Notes: generated by a model not told the origin, from the sequence alone. Counted from the stretch's first letter, positions 8,651-18,958 are shown. The stretch is DNA of 64,000 bases from Skermanella mucosa (GCF_016765655.2 NZ_CP086106.1:4143001-4207000), one strand, 5' to 3'. A program made the numbers and translations.

Positions 8651-9670
8651 TCAGGGGTCTCTGGTCTTCACTACGACGATCAGGTTGTCGTCCCGGACCC
8701 GCTTGAAATCGCGGTACAGCACGGCCGCGATCATCGTCGGGTGTCTTGTTGCCAGCCCCGGGTAGCTGTCGATATCCCATTTAGTGCTCAAACCGTCCGA
8801 ATGGAAAACCGCCAGCAGATCGCCACCGTAAGCATACTCGTATTCCTTCACCTTCGACATATTATGCCCGACGACGCCGTTTTGCGACACCGTTCGGGTC
8901 TGCCCGTCCCGCCAGCGGAAAAATCCCGCGATGTTACCCACCCCGGCGAACCGGAGCCGGCGTTCGACCGGTTCGATCCGCACCACGGCGACCGCCGCGC
9001 CGCGCGTCCCGCGCAACGCCCGATGCAGATCCTCGACCAGCGGCTCGGGCATCCGTTCCTTCGATTGCCTGAAACCTGCACGGGCGGCGTCGGCCGCGTC
9101 GGCCGCGCCGAGACCATGCCCGAGACCGTCACACAGCAACAACAGCGTAGCGCCGCGATCGGTCACCCGGACGGACCAGGTATCGCCGCTCACCGCCTCC
9201 CCGATGCGCGGAAGGCAGACCGCCCCCACCTCCAGCCCGGGAAGGTCGGGCGCCGGCCGGCAGCCGCCCGCCCGCACGCCGCAGACGATCGCGGTGCCGT
9301 TGCCCGGCTTGGAATAGATATCGAAATGGTCGGACTGGCGCCGGATCGCGCCCAGCCCGGTGCCGGGGCTGTCGCCGCTGGTGACGCCGTCCCGCAGGCA
9401 GTCCTGCACGTTGGCCATGCCCGGACCGCTGTCCAGGGCGATCACCGTGACCTCGCCGCTGGTGCCCGACGACCGGGCGTCCAGCAGGATTTCCCCGCCG
9501 CCGCCGTGGCGAAGGATGTTGGTGGCGGCCTCGGTCACCACAAGTGCCAGGCGGGCGCATTCCTGTTCGCCGAGACCGGCCGGGGACGCCAGCTGCACCG
9601 CCTTGCGGCGTGCCTCGGCGACCTGGGTCTGTTCCCGGATGGGGACCGAAACTACGGCCGTTCCGTCCAT
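8651..9670 (-). CDS. rsbX: RsbW-like ATPase fused to SpoIIE/RsbX-type phosphatase
   Basis: The 339-aa protein has an N-terminal GHKL domain (residues 1-135: VVTEAATNILRHGGGGEI, LDSGPGM, PGTGLGAIRRQSD) joined to a PP2C/SpoIIE-like phosphatase domain (about 145-335: LLLLCDGLGHGLGAADAADAA, AVAVVRIEP, GVGNIAGFF, FHSDGLSTKW). In B. subtilis stressosomes RsbX removes phosphate from RsbS and RsbR to reset the complex. The position after rsbT and the phosphatase metal-site Asp residues (CDGLG, HSDGL) support that role here. It overlaps rsbT by 19 nt and ends as the kinase begins. The gene symbol is by analogy. Confidence 0.8.
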   Translation of the reverse strand: MDGTAVVSVPIREQTQVAEARRKAVQLASPAGLGEQECARLALVVTEAATNILRHGGGGEILLDARSSGTSGEVTVIALDSGPGMANVQDCLRDGVTSGDSPGTGLGAIRRQSDHFDIYSKPGNGTAIVCGVRAGGCRPAPDLPGLEVGAVCLPRIGEAVSGDTWSVRVTDRGATLLLLCDGLGHGLGAADAADAARAGFRQSKERMPEPLVEDLHRALRGTRGAAVAVVRIEPVERRLRFAGVGNIAGFFRWRDGQTRTVSQNGVVGHNMSKVKEYEYAYGGDLLAVFHSDGLSTKWDIDSYPGLATRHPTMIAAVLYRDFKRVRDDNLIVVVKTRDP

Positions 9671-10089
9671 GATGCGACTTTCACTATGGTTCCTTCGCCC
9701 GGCGCGGACCGGATCTCGAACTCCTTGCAGAGGCGCTTGGCACCGCTCAACCCGAGCCCGAGCCCGCCGCCCGTGCTGTAGCCATCCTTCAACGCCAGGG
9801 CGATGTCGGCGATTCCCGGCCCCCGGTCGCTGAAGATCATCTCGACCTTGCGCTTCGACATCCGGCCGACGATGGCGATCCGCATCTCGCCCCCGCCCCC
9901 GTAGTCCAGCGTGTTGCGCGCCAGCTCGCTGGCCGCGGTGACCATGCGGGTGGTCTCGATCTTCGAGGCGCCGATGGTCGCCATGGCTGCGGCGGCCACC
10001 CGCCGGACCCGGCTGACGTCGGCTCCGGTCTGGATCGGGATCACCTCGCCGTCGGCGGCTCCTCCCTCGTGCCCCGGCTCAAGCCTCAT
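9652..10089 (-). CDS. rsbT: RsbT-type serine/threonine kinase (switch protein)
   Basis: This 145-aa protein is a single GHKL ATPase domain: AASELARNTLDYGGGGEM (N box), FSDRGPGIADI (G1) and STGGGLGLGLSGAKRL (G2). The length and the motif NTLDYGGGG match RsbT, which phosphorylates RsbS and RsbR and on stress leaves the stressosome to activate a downstream partner. It overlaps rsbS by 11 nt and the following gene by 19 nt, implying translational coupling. An anti-sigma factor of the RsbW class is the alternative, but the R-S-T gene order argues for RsbT. Confidence 0.85.
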   Translation of the reverse strand: MRLEPGHEGGAADGEVIPIQTGADVSRVRRVAAAAMATIGASKIETTRMVTAASELARNTLDYGGGGEMRIAIVGRMSKRKVEMIFSDRGPGIADIALALKDGYSTGGGLGLGLSGAKRLCKEFEIRSAPGEGTIVKVASWTERP

Positions 10090-10480
10090 GGAGGCGCGCG
10101 GCCTCCTCGGCGGCGCCCCGGCGGATCAGCTCCATGCCGCGGTCCACGTCCAGGGCGGTGCGGACACCCTGGAGCGACATGCCCAGCTCGACCAGCGTGA
10201 TGGCCACCGCCGGCCGCATCCCGACGATCACCGTGGAGGCGTCAAGGATGCGGGCGATCGCCGAGATGTTGGCGAGCATGCGGCCGATGAAGCTGTCCAC
10301 CACGTCCAGGGCCGAGATGTCGATCAGGACGCCCTTGGCGTGGGTCTTCGCGATCCGCTCGGCCAGATCGTCCTTCAGCGTCATGATCATCCTGTCCTCC
10401 AGGTCCACCTGGATTGTCAGGAGCAGGCAGTCGCCGATCTGGAAGATCGGGATGCGGTTCGGCTCGAGGAAATGGGTCAT
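10079..10480 (-). CDS. rsbS: RsbS stressosome scaffold, single STAS domain
   Basis: The 133-aa product is almost all STAS domain. The segment DISALDVVDSFIGRML followed by GMRPAVAITLVELGM closely resembles B. subtilis RsbS, including the serine (in VVDSFIG) that RsbT phosphorylates. RsbS and RsbR build the icosahedral core that holds RsbT inactive. The ATG at 10480 (MTHFLEPNRIPIFQIGD) is the natural domain start; a longer reading would run into rsbR. The gap to rsbR is 17 nt. Confidence 0.88.
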   Translation of the reverse strand: MTHFLEPNRIPIFQIGDCLLLTIQVDLEDRMIMTLKDDLAERIAKTHAKGVLIDISALDVVDSFIGRMLANISAIARILDASTVIVGMRPAVAITLVELGMSLQGVRTALDVDRGMELIRRGAAEEAARLHEA

Positions 10481-10497
10481 GTCGATCCTGCCGCCGC

Positions 10498-11355
10498 TCA
10501 CTGGCCCGTGAAGGTGACGCCGGTGCGCTTCAGCGCGTGGGCGAAGGCGCTCTGCAGGTCGGCCTTGGTCGCGACCTGGGGCAGTTCCACGCCCAGATGC
10601 ACGATGGTCTGGGCAATCTGCGGCCGGATGCCGCTGATGATGCATTCAGCCCCCATCAGCTTGGCCGCGGCGGCCGTCTTCAGCAGGTGCTGGGCGACCA
10701 GGGTATCGACCGTGGGCACGCCGGTGATGTCGATGATCACGATCTCGGCCTTGCTTTCGACGACGGCTTCGAGTAGATTTTCCATTACGATCTGCGCGCG
10801 GGAGCTGTCCAGCGTGCCGATCAGGGGAAGCGCCACGATGCGATCCCAGAGCTGCACCACCGGGGTTGACAGCTCCAGCATCTCCTGCTGCTGGCGCTGG
10901 ATGATATCCTCCCGGCCGCGCAGATAGATGTCATTGGTGTACAGGCCCAGCTTGTCGAGCAGCACGGTCGCGGACCAGGCCTCTTCGACCAGGATCTGCG
11001 GGTCGTCCTTGTACTGGTCGCGCAGGCATTCGAAGATCGGCTGCTTGAGCGCCAGGATGAAGGTGGCGGTTTCCGTCGGGGTGAAGCCGTGATCGACCCG
11101 GTAATTTGTGACCTCGGTCAGCATGTCCCGGACATCCTGCCACTGGTCGCTTTCGATGTCGAAATTGACACCGTTCTTGGTCGCTGCGGTCAGATGGGTC
11201 AGGAAGCTGCGCGACTGGCGGCGGATCTCCGCTTCCCGCATCAGGTCGGCGCGAAGCACACCGACATCGGATTGGGCTGCGATCCAGTCGGTCAGGATAC
11301 GGTCCTGGTACCGGCTCAGGAGAGCCGGGAGCTTGCTGCCGGAAGAGTCGGGCAT
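10498..11355 (-). CDS. rsbR: RsbR stressosome sensor (RsbRD_N plus STAS)
   Basis: This 285-aa protein has an N-terminal helical RsbRD-type sensor domain (about 1-150: LLSRYQDRILTDWI, LTAATKNG, DHGFTPTETATFIL) and a C-terminal STAS domain (about 165-280). The STAS part keeps both positions that are phosphorylated in RsbR paralogues: Thr in GVPTVDTLVAQ and Thr in IRPQIAQTIVHLG. The N domain is the kind replaced among paralogues to sense different stresses; no haem or FMN motif is obvious here. It lies 15 nt after phyR. Confidence 0.88.
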   Translation of the reverse strand: MPDSSGSKLPALLSRYQDRILTDWIAAQSDVGVLRADLMREAEIRRQSRSFLTHLTAATKNGVNFDIESDQWQDVRDMLTEVTNYRVDHGFTPTETATFILALKQPIFECLRDQYKDDPQILVEEAWSATVLLDKLGLYTNDIYLRGREDIIQRQQQEMLELSTPVVQLWDRIVALPLIGTLDSSRAQIVMENLLEAVVESKAEIVIIDITGVPTVDTLVAQHLLKTAAAAKLMGAECIISGIRPQIAQTIVHLGVELPQVATKADLQSAFAHALKRTGVTFTGQ

Positions 11356-11370
11356 CTTTTCTTCTTCTCG

Positions 11371-12174
11371 TCAGTTCATCTTCTGGGGCGGATGCACCGC
11401 CAGCGCCTGACCGATCGCGGTTCGGAGAACCTCCGGCTGAAACGGCTTGGCGATCAGGAAAGCCGGCTCCAGCTGTTCGCCGGTCAGCAGGCGTTCCGGG
11501 AATCCGGTGATGAAGATCACCGGCAGGTTGGTCGAGCGCAGGATCTTCTGGACGGCCTTGATGCCGCTGTCGCCGCCCTTCAGCTGGATGTCGGCCAGGA
11601 TCAATTCCGGCGCGGTCTCGCGGGCGAGCCTCAGGGCCTCCTCCTCGCGGGCAGCGGAACCGCAAACCGTATGGCCCATGTCGGTCACCAGACCGGCGAT
11701 GTCCTCGGCGATCAGGGGTTCGTCCTCGATGATGAGGACACGGACGGAGGTCTGCTTGGACAGTTCGGCCCGGGCGGATTCCAGCTCGACGCGGATTTCC
11801 TCGGTGGTGACGTTCAGGATGCGGGCCGCCTCGTCGAAGGAAAATCCTTCGAGCGAGATCAGCAGCAGCACCTGCCGCTGGCGCGGCGGCAGCCGGCCGA
11901 CGCCCTGGATCACCTTGGTGCCCGGGGTACCTTCGGGAAGGTCGGGCACCGCTTCCGGGAACGTTTCGTCCACCAGGGACCAGACCTCATGGAACAGCGC
12001 GAACAGCTCAAGCCGGATATTGCCGGCGGGATCGATGCGGTCGGGCTCTGCCAGATAGGCTTCGAGGCACACGCGGACATACTGGTCGCCGCGATCCTGG
12101 GACCCCAACAGGGCTCGGGCATAGCGCCGCAAATAGGGAAGAAATTTCACAATCTCTGCGGAGGATTCCGGCAT
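11371..12174 (-). CDS. phyR: PhyR-type general stress response regulator
   Basis: The 267-aa protein has the diagnostic PhyR order: an N-terminal ECF-sigma-like domain (about 1-135, sigma2-like FLPYLRRYARALLGS and sigma4-like LPPRQRQVLLLISLEGFSFDEAARIL) and a C-terminal receiver (about 145-262; acidic pocket IIEDEPLIAED, phospho-Asp in LILADIQL, FITGFPE and Lys in IAKPF). Phosphorylated PhyR binds the anti-sigma NepR and frees EcfG. No nepR or ecfG gene is next to it. It is the first gene of an operon that continues through rsbR, rsbS, rsbT, the phosphatase and the HisKA_2 kinase, an arrangement that ties it to a stressosome. Confidence 0.93.
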   Translation of the reverse strand: MPESSAEIVKFLPYLRRYARALLGSQDRGDQYVRVCLEAYLAEPDRIDPAGNIRLELFALFHEVWSLVDETFPEAVPDLPEGTPGTKVIQGVGRLPPRQRQVLLLISLEGFSFDEAARILNVTTEEIRVELESARAELSKQTSVRVLIIEDEPLIAEDIAGLVTDMGHTVCGSAAREEEALRLARETAPELILADIQLKGGDSGIKAVQKILRSTNLPVIFITGFPERLLTGEQLEPAFLIAKPFQPEVLRTAIGQALAVHPPQKMN

Positions 12175-12444
12175 TCTGATCTCAACGGTCCATCATGAAG
12201 CTGATCTGTCCGCCTTGTGTCCGGCGGGGTTCGATTCCGAAAGTTCCAGATAACATATTCGCGTATCCGCCGGATCGGGGGTATTCGGCCTAAGCCCTTT
12301 CGCAGCGGATATTGGTCGCGATCCGACCGGCAACGCCTCAGGTCATGAAAGGTTGCAGCCACGCGCGAATTGACACGGGCTCCGCCGGAGAGCAATGGTC
12401 GGAACGCCCGCCCCAGCCGCCCCGCAGCCAGCGAGAAAGCCGCC

Positions 12445-13170
12445 TTGCCAATCACTTCCGAGGTCGACCTCTACGATCCGGTGAAAGCCTTCCTCGAAGC
12501 CCAGGGGTACGATGTCAAAGGCGAGGTTCGGAGCTGCGACCTGGTCGCCGTCCGCGCCGGCGAGCCGCCCGTTTTGGTTGAGTTAAAGCTGCGGTTCTCG
12601 TTGTCGCTGGTTCTCCAGGGAGTCGACCGGCTGGCCCTGTCGGACCGCGTCTACCTCGCGGTTCCCCGGCCCGCCGGCCGGCGGGCGACGGGGCCGAACG
12701 CGAACGACGGCAATGTCCGCAAGCTCTGCCGCATGCTGGGGCTCGGGCTGCTGACGGTCGATCCGGCAGCCCGAGCCGGCCGGCAGGTGGAGCTCGTGAT
12801 CGAGCCGGCGCCCTACCGGCCGCGGGTGAACGCCAAGCGCGCCCGGCTGCTGCTGAAGGAGCACGGTCGGCGGCTGGGCGATCCCAACCGCGGCGGGTCG
12901 AGCAAGGTCAAGATCATGACCGCATACCGACAGGAGGCCTTGCGCTGCGCGGCCCTGCTGAAGGCGAACGGCCCCATGGCCGTCGCCGCGCTGCGCCGGG
13001 ACGGCGACGCTCCGGGCGCCGCCGGCATCCTCCAGCGAAACGTCTATGGCTGGTTCGAGCGGGTCAGCCGCGGCACCTACCGGCTGACCGAGGAAGGACT
13101 GCGCGGGCTGGAGCAGTTCGCGCCGGAAGAATCGGCGGCGGAACTGGTCGAACAATCCGCGCCGCGGTGA
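12445..13170 (+). CDS. DUF2161 family protein, PD-(D/E)XK-like
   Basis: About 241 aa. The N-terminus (VDLYDPVKAFLEAQGYDVKGEVRSCD and then VLVELKLRFS) matches DUF2161, a family with a nuclease-like PD-(D/E)XK core in which D, ExK are visible. The C-terminal part (AYRQEALRCAALL, GWFERVSRGTYRLTEEG) looks like a winged helix. TTG at 12445 with GAGAAAG 6 nt upstream gives the usual family start; TTG at 12370 is possible. The biochemical role is not established. It lies divergent from phyR, with 270 nt of intergenic DNA between. Confidence 0.78.
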   Translation: MPITSEVDLYDPVKAFLEAQGYDVKGEVRSCDLVAVRAGEPPVLVELKLRFSLSLVLQGVDRLALSDRVYLAVPRPAGRRATGPNANDGNVRKLCRMLGLGLLTVDPAARAGRQVELVIEPAPYRPRVNAKRARLLLKEHGRRLGDPNRGGSSKVKIMTAYRQEALRCAALLKANGPMAVAALRRDGDAPGAAGILQRNVYGWFERVSRGTYRLTEEGLRGLEQFAPEESAAELVEQSAPR

Positions 13171-13212
13171 TGTTGATTCAAGAGGAGGAGTGCATCACCG
13201 GGAGGCTGGACG

Positions 13213-15231
13213 ATGGGCAGCACGGATTTCGCCGAAAAGCGCCGGGTCATGGTGGAGCGCGACATCGTGCCGCGAGGGATCGACGACGCCGGCGTGATCG
13301 CCGCCCTGGGCCGGGTCCCGCGGGAACTCTTCGTCCCCGACTATCTGGCGGAGCTGGCCTACGACGATTCGCCGCTGCCGATCGAGCAGGGCCAGACGAT
13401 CTCGCAACCCTTCGTCGTCGCCCTGATGATGCAGGCGGCCGAACTGGTCCCCGGCGCCAAGGTGCTGGAGATCGGCACCGGCTCGGGCTACTCCGCCGCC
13501 ACGCTGGCGGCGATGGAGTGCGAGGTTTATTCGATCGACCGCCACGCCGCCCTGGTGGAGGCTGCCCGGACACGGCTGGAGCGGGCCGGCTGTGCGGGCA
13601 TCCACCTGCGGGCCGGGGACGGTACCCTGGGCTGGCCGGAGGCGGCGCCGTTCGACGCCGTCATCGTGACCGCCGGCGGGCCGCGCCTGCCGGAGCCGCT
13701 GTCCCGCCAGCTCAAGATCGGCGGGCGGATGATCATGCCGGCCGGCGCGGAAGCCGGCGGCCAGCACCTGATCCGGCAGCGCCGCACCGGCGAGGACACG
13801 TTCGCCGAGGAGGATCTCGGCCTGGTCGCCTTCGTGCCGCTGATCGGCGCCCATGGCTGGCCGGAAACGACCCGCACCGAGGCCAGGCGCCGCTCCCCGG
13901 CCCTGGCGCCCGAAGCCGCCGGGCGGATCCGAGACGCCGCCGAACCGCTGCCCGACGTGGACGACGAACGGTTCGGCGTGCTGTTCGACCGGATCGCCGA
14001 TGCCCGGGTCGTGCTGCTGGGCGAGGCGACCCACGGCACTTCCGAATTCCATCGCGCCCGCGCGCGGATCACCGAGCGGTTGATCGCCCGGCACGGCTTC
14101 ACGATCGTGGCGGTCGAGGCCGACTGGCCTGATGCCGAACAGATCAACCGGTACGTCCGCAATCGGCCTCCCGGTGTGTCCGACGACGCGGCCTTCTCGC
14201 GCTTTCCCGCCTGGATGTGGCGAAACGAGGAGGTCGCCACCTTCGTCGACTGGCTGCGCCGTCACAACGACGGGGTTTCGGAGCCCCAGCGGCGGGTCGG
14301 GTTCTACGGCCTGGACCTCTACGGCCTGAACGGGTCCATCGCCGCCGTGCTGGACTATCTGGAAAAGGTCGATCCGCAAGCCGCCGGGATCGCGCGCGAA
14401 CGGTACGGCTGCTTGGCACCGTGGCGGCCGGCACCCGAAACCTATGGCCATGCGGCCCTGGCCGGCGGCTTCGACTCCTGCGAGAACGCGGTGCTGGAGG
14501 TGCTCCGGAACCTGCTCGACAGGCGGCTGTCCCGATTGGCCGCAACCGGGGACGAGGGTTGGCTGGGCGCTTGGCAGAACGCCCGGCTGATCGCTTCAGC
14601 GGAGGAGTATTACCGCACGCTCTACCATGGCGCCACCAACAGCTGGAACCTGCGAGACCGCCACATGTTCGAGACGCTCCGGTCGGTGATGGAGGCCCGC
14701 GGACCTGAGGCGAAGGCTGTGATCTGGGCCCACAACACCCATGTGGGCGACGCCGCGGCCACGGAGATGGGCCGCCGAGGACAGGTCAACCTGGGCACTC
14801 TCTGCCGCGAGGCGTTCGGCACCGGGGCGGCGCTCGTCGGGTTCGGGACCGACCGCGGAACAGTCGCCGCAGCGTCCAGTTGGGGTGGGCCGATGGAGGT
14901 GATGGAAGTGCCGCCGGCGCACCCGGACAGCTACGAGTATCTGTGCGCCCGCACCGGCAAGCCGCGCTTCCTGCTCGACCTGCGGCCCGGCCGGAACGCG
15001 GCCCTGGCCGGGGACCTGAAACGGTTCCGGCCGGAACGGGCGATCGGGGCGATCTATCGCCCCGGGGCCGAGCGGGAGAACCACTACTTCCAGGCCTCCT
15101 TGCCCGGCCAGTTCGATCTCTACGTCTGGATCGACCGGACCTCCGCGATCCGGCCCCTGGCGCCTACTGCACCGCCGCTTGGCCGAACAGGAAGTTGGGC
15201 AGGAACAGCGACACCCACGGCACATAGGTGA
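13213..15231 (+). CDS. Fusion: protein-L-isoaspartate O-methyltransferase plus erythromycin-esterase-like hydrolase
   Basis: Residues 1-205 of this 672-aa protein are a Pcm domain: FVPDYLAELAYDDSPLPI, GQTISQP and the SAM site VLEIGTGSGYSAA. Residues 250-645 are an erythromycin esterase family domain, with LLGEATHGTSEFHRAR, VAVEADWPDAEQINRYV and WAHNTHVGDA supplying the expected Glu/His residues. Pcm repairs isoaspartyl damage in proteins; this branch of the esterase family is of unknown substrate, and resistance to macrolides should not be assumed. A GGGAGG ribosome site precedes the ATG. The last 27 residues or so (after FDLYVWIDRT) are Pro/Thr/Gly-rich and are read through the antisense of the convergent dctM 3' end, a 68-nt overlap. 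Confidence 0.88.
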   Translation: MGSTDFAEKRRVMVERDIVPRGIDDAGVIAALGRVPRELFVPDYLAELAYDDSPLPIEQGQTISQPFVVALMMQAAELVPGAKVLEIGTGSGYSAATLAAMECEVYSIDRHAALVEAARTRLERAGCAGIHLRAGDGTLGWPEAAPFDAVIVTAGGPRLPEPLSRQLKIGGRMIMPAGAEAGGQHLIRQRRTGEDTFAEEDLGLVAFVPLIGAHGWPETTRTEARRRSPALAPEAAGRIRDAAEPLPDVDDERFGVLFDRIADARVVLLGEATHGTSEFHRARARITERLIARHGFTIVAVEADWPDAEQINRYVRNRPPGVSDDAAFSRFPAWMWRNEEVATFVDWLRRHNDGVSEPQRRVGFYGLDLYGLNGSIAAVLDYLEKVDPQAAGIARERYGCLAPWRPAPETYGHAALAGGFDSCENAVLEVLRNLLDRRLSRLAATGDEGWLGAWQNARLIASAEEYYRTLYHGATNSWNLRDRHMFETLRSVMEARGPEAKAVIWAHNTHVGDAAATEMGRRGQVNLGTLCREAFGTGAALVGFGTDRGTVAAASSWGGPMEVMEVPPAHPDSYEYLCARTGKPRFLLDLRPGRNAALAGDLKRFRPERAIGAIYRPGAERENHYFQASLPGQFDLYVWIDRTSAIRPLAPTAPPLGRTGSWAGTATPTAHR

Positions 15232-16459
15232 TGATGATCAGGAAGACGAACAGGATGCTCAGCCACGGCAAGGCCGCCTTGACCACTTGCATGATGCTCA
15301 TGTCCGTGATGCCGGCCGTGACGAACAGGTTCAGGCCGACCGGCGGGGTCACCATGCCGATCTCCATGTTCACCACCATGATGATGCCGAGATGGATCGG
15401 GTCGATGCCAAGCTGCGTCGCGATCGGGAACAGGATCGGCGCCAGGATCAGGATGATGGCCGACGGTTCCATGAAGTTGCCGGCGACCAGCAGGATGACG
15501 TTGACGACGATCAGGAACTGCCAGGGCTCCAGCCCGGCTTCCGAGATGCTGCGCGCGATGTTCTGCGGGATCTGCTCGGTCGTCAGGACATGGGCGAACA
15601 GGAAAGCATTGGCGATGATGAACAGCAGCATGATGGTGACGCGGCCGCTGTCCACCAGCACCTTGGGAACGTCCTTGAACCCCATGTCGCGGTAGATGAA
15701 CAGGGCGGCGACGAAACCGTAGACAGCGGCGACCGCCGCCGCTTCGGTCGGCGTGAACACGCCGCCATAGATGCCGCCCAGGATGATGACGATCAGCAGC
15801 AGGCCCCAGATCGCTTCCTTGCCGGCCTGCCCCAGCTCGGCCAGGGAGGCGCGCGGCTGGCGCGGCAGGTTCTTGTAGCGGGCCACGACATAGATGGCGC
15901 CCATCAGCATCAGGCCGAGCAGCAGCCCGGGGATGACGCCGGCCATGAACAGGCGGCCGATGGAGCTTTCGGTCGCGGCGGCATAGACGACCATCACGAT
16001 CGAGGGCGGGATCAGGATGCCCAGCGTGCCCGAATTGCAGATGACGCCGGCCGCGAATTCCTTGGTATAGCCGGTCCGGACCATGCCGGCGATCACGATG
16101 GAGCCCACCGCGACCACGGTCGCCGGGCTGGAGCCCGACACGGCGGCGAACAGCATGCAGGCCAGCACCGAGGCGATCGCCAGGCCGCCATGCAGGTGGC
16201 CGACCGCCGCGATGGCGAAATTGATCATGCGCCGGGCGACGCCGCCCGTGGTCATGAAGGAGCCGGCCAGGATGAAGAACGGGATCGCCAGCAGCGTATA
16301 CTGCTCGAAGGTCTGGAAGAACTTGAGCGACAGCGACGCCATGCTGTCGTTGGCGAACAGCAGGATGGTCAGCAGCGACGACAGGCCCAGCGAGATCGCG
16401 ATCGGCATGCCCAGCAGCATGAAGACGAACAGCGTGACGAAGAGGAATACCGTGGTCAT
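15164..16459 (-). CDS. dctM: TRAP transporter large permease (DctM)
   Basis: This 431-aa protein has about 12 hydrophobic helices and the DctM signatures LGMPIAISLGLSSLL, LLAIPFFILAGSFMTTGG, AVSGSSPATVVAVG and VTPPVGLNLFV. It is the ion-coupled translocation subunit of a TRAP uptake system, probably sodium-driven. It overlaps dctQ by four nt (ATGA), a sign of translational coupling. With dctQ and dctP it forms a complete transporter for an organic acid; the substrate cannot be read from sequence. Its 3' end overlaps the convergent Pcm-esterase gene. Confidence 0.92.
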   Translation of the reverse strand: MTTVFLFVTLFVFMLLGMPIAISLGLSSLLTILLFANDSMASLSLKFFQTFEQYTLLAIPFFILAGSFMTTGGVARRMINFAIAAVGHLHGGLAIASVLACMLFAAVSGSSPATVVAVGSIVIAGMVRTGYTKEFAAGVICNSGTLGILIPPSIVMVVYAAATESSIGRLFMAGVIPGLLLGLMLMGAIYVVARYKNLPRQPRASLAELGQAGKEAIWGLLLIVIILGGIYGGVFTPTEAAAVAAVYGFVAALFIYRDMGFKDVPKVLVDSGRVTIMLLFIIANAFLFAHVLTTEQIPQNIARSISEAGLEPWQFLIVVNVILLVAGNFMEPSAIILILAPILFPIATQLGIDPIHLGIIMVVNMEIGMVTPPVGLNLFVTAGITDMSIMQVVKAALPWLSILFVFLIIITYVPWVSLFLPNFLFGQAAVQ

Positions 16460-17025
16460 CGCGACGTCCTGTCCAGTCCCGGGTTGCCGCCGGTGAGGCC
16501 CTGTTCCTTCAGCACGTCGGCCGCCTCGTCGGCGAGTTCGAAGCCCGAGCGCCGGCCGGTCAGGATCGCGTAGGCCTCCTGGGCGAGCCTGAGGCCGAGC
16601 AGGCCGAAGCCGATCGGCAGGATGACGGTGAGCATCCAGCGCTCGACCGGGATGTCCTCCGCCTCGATGCCGAGGCGCATCAGGCGGCTGATATAGCCGT
16701 AGGAGCCCCAGGCCATGATGCCGGCGTAGAGCAGGCAGAAGCCGATCGCGGCGAGGCCGGCCAAGCGGCGCAGGCCGGCGGGCAGGCTCTTGACCAGCAG
16801 GTCGATGCCGATATGGGCATGGACGCGGACGCCGTAGGAGATGCCGAACAGCACCATCCAGGCGAACATGTAGTTGGTCGCCTCGACGCCCCAGATGATG
16901 CCGGAGTTGAATCCGTAACGCAGGACGACCTGCGCGAAGGTCAGGATCGTCATGCCGGCCAGGAGAAGGGCGATGAAGCCCTCCTCCAGATGGTTGATCA
17001 GTCGGGTCACGACCCCTCTTCCCAT
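16456..17025 (-). CDS. dctQ: TRAP transporter small permease (DctQ)
   Basis: A 189-aa integral membrane protein with four predicted helices (FIALLLAGMTILTFAQVVLRY, FAWMVLFGISYGVRV, LAGLAAIGFCLLYAGIMAW and LTVILPIGFGLLGLRLAQE), the standard DctQ topology and length. It docks to DctM in the inner membrane. The ATG at 17025 has a weak ribosome site; a GTG five codons in (17010) with GAAGAGGGG upstream is a good alternative. It sits 46 nt downstream of dctP. Confidence 0.9.
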   Translation of the reverse strand: MGRGVVTRLINHLEEGFIALLLAGMTILTFAQVVLRYGFNSGIIWGVEATNYMFAWMVLFGISYGVRVHAHIGIDLLVKSLPAGLRRLAGLAAIGFCLLYAGIMAWGSYGYISRLMRLGIEAEDIPVERWMLTVILPIGFGLLGLRLAQEAYAILTGRRSGFELADEAADVLKEQGLTGGNPGLDRTSR

Positions 17026-17071
17026 ATAGGTGTGGTCCGGGAGCCCCGATTGCCGAGGCCCCGGCGGATCG

Positions 17072-18928
<1,857 letters not shown>

Positions 18929-18958
18929 TCACAACGAACAACGAGGGGGACACGCCGC

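Noticed and set aside
12175-12444. Search for a nepR-like anti-sigma gene next to phyR.
   Set aside because: The only minus-strand frame there is Arg/Pro-rich and lacks the short helical NepR pattern; no ECF sigma gene is adjacent either.
13213-15231. Calling the fused gene an antibiotic-resistance determinant.
   Set aside because: Chromosomal erythromycin-esterase family proteins of this branch have no shown macrolide activity, and fusion to Pcm argues for another role.
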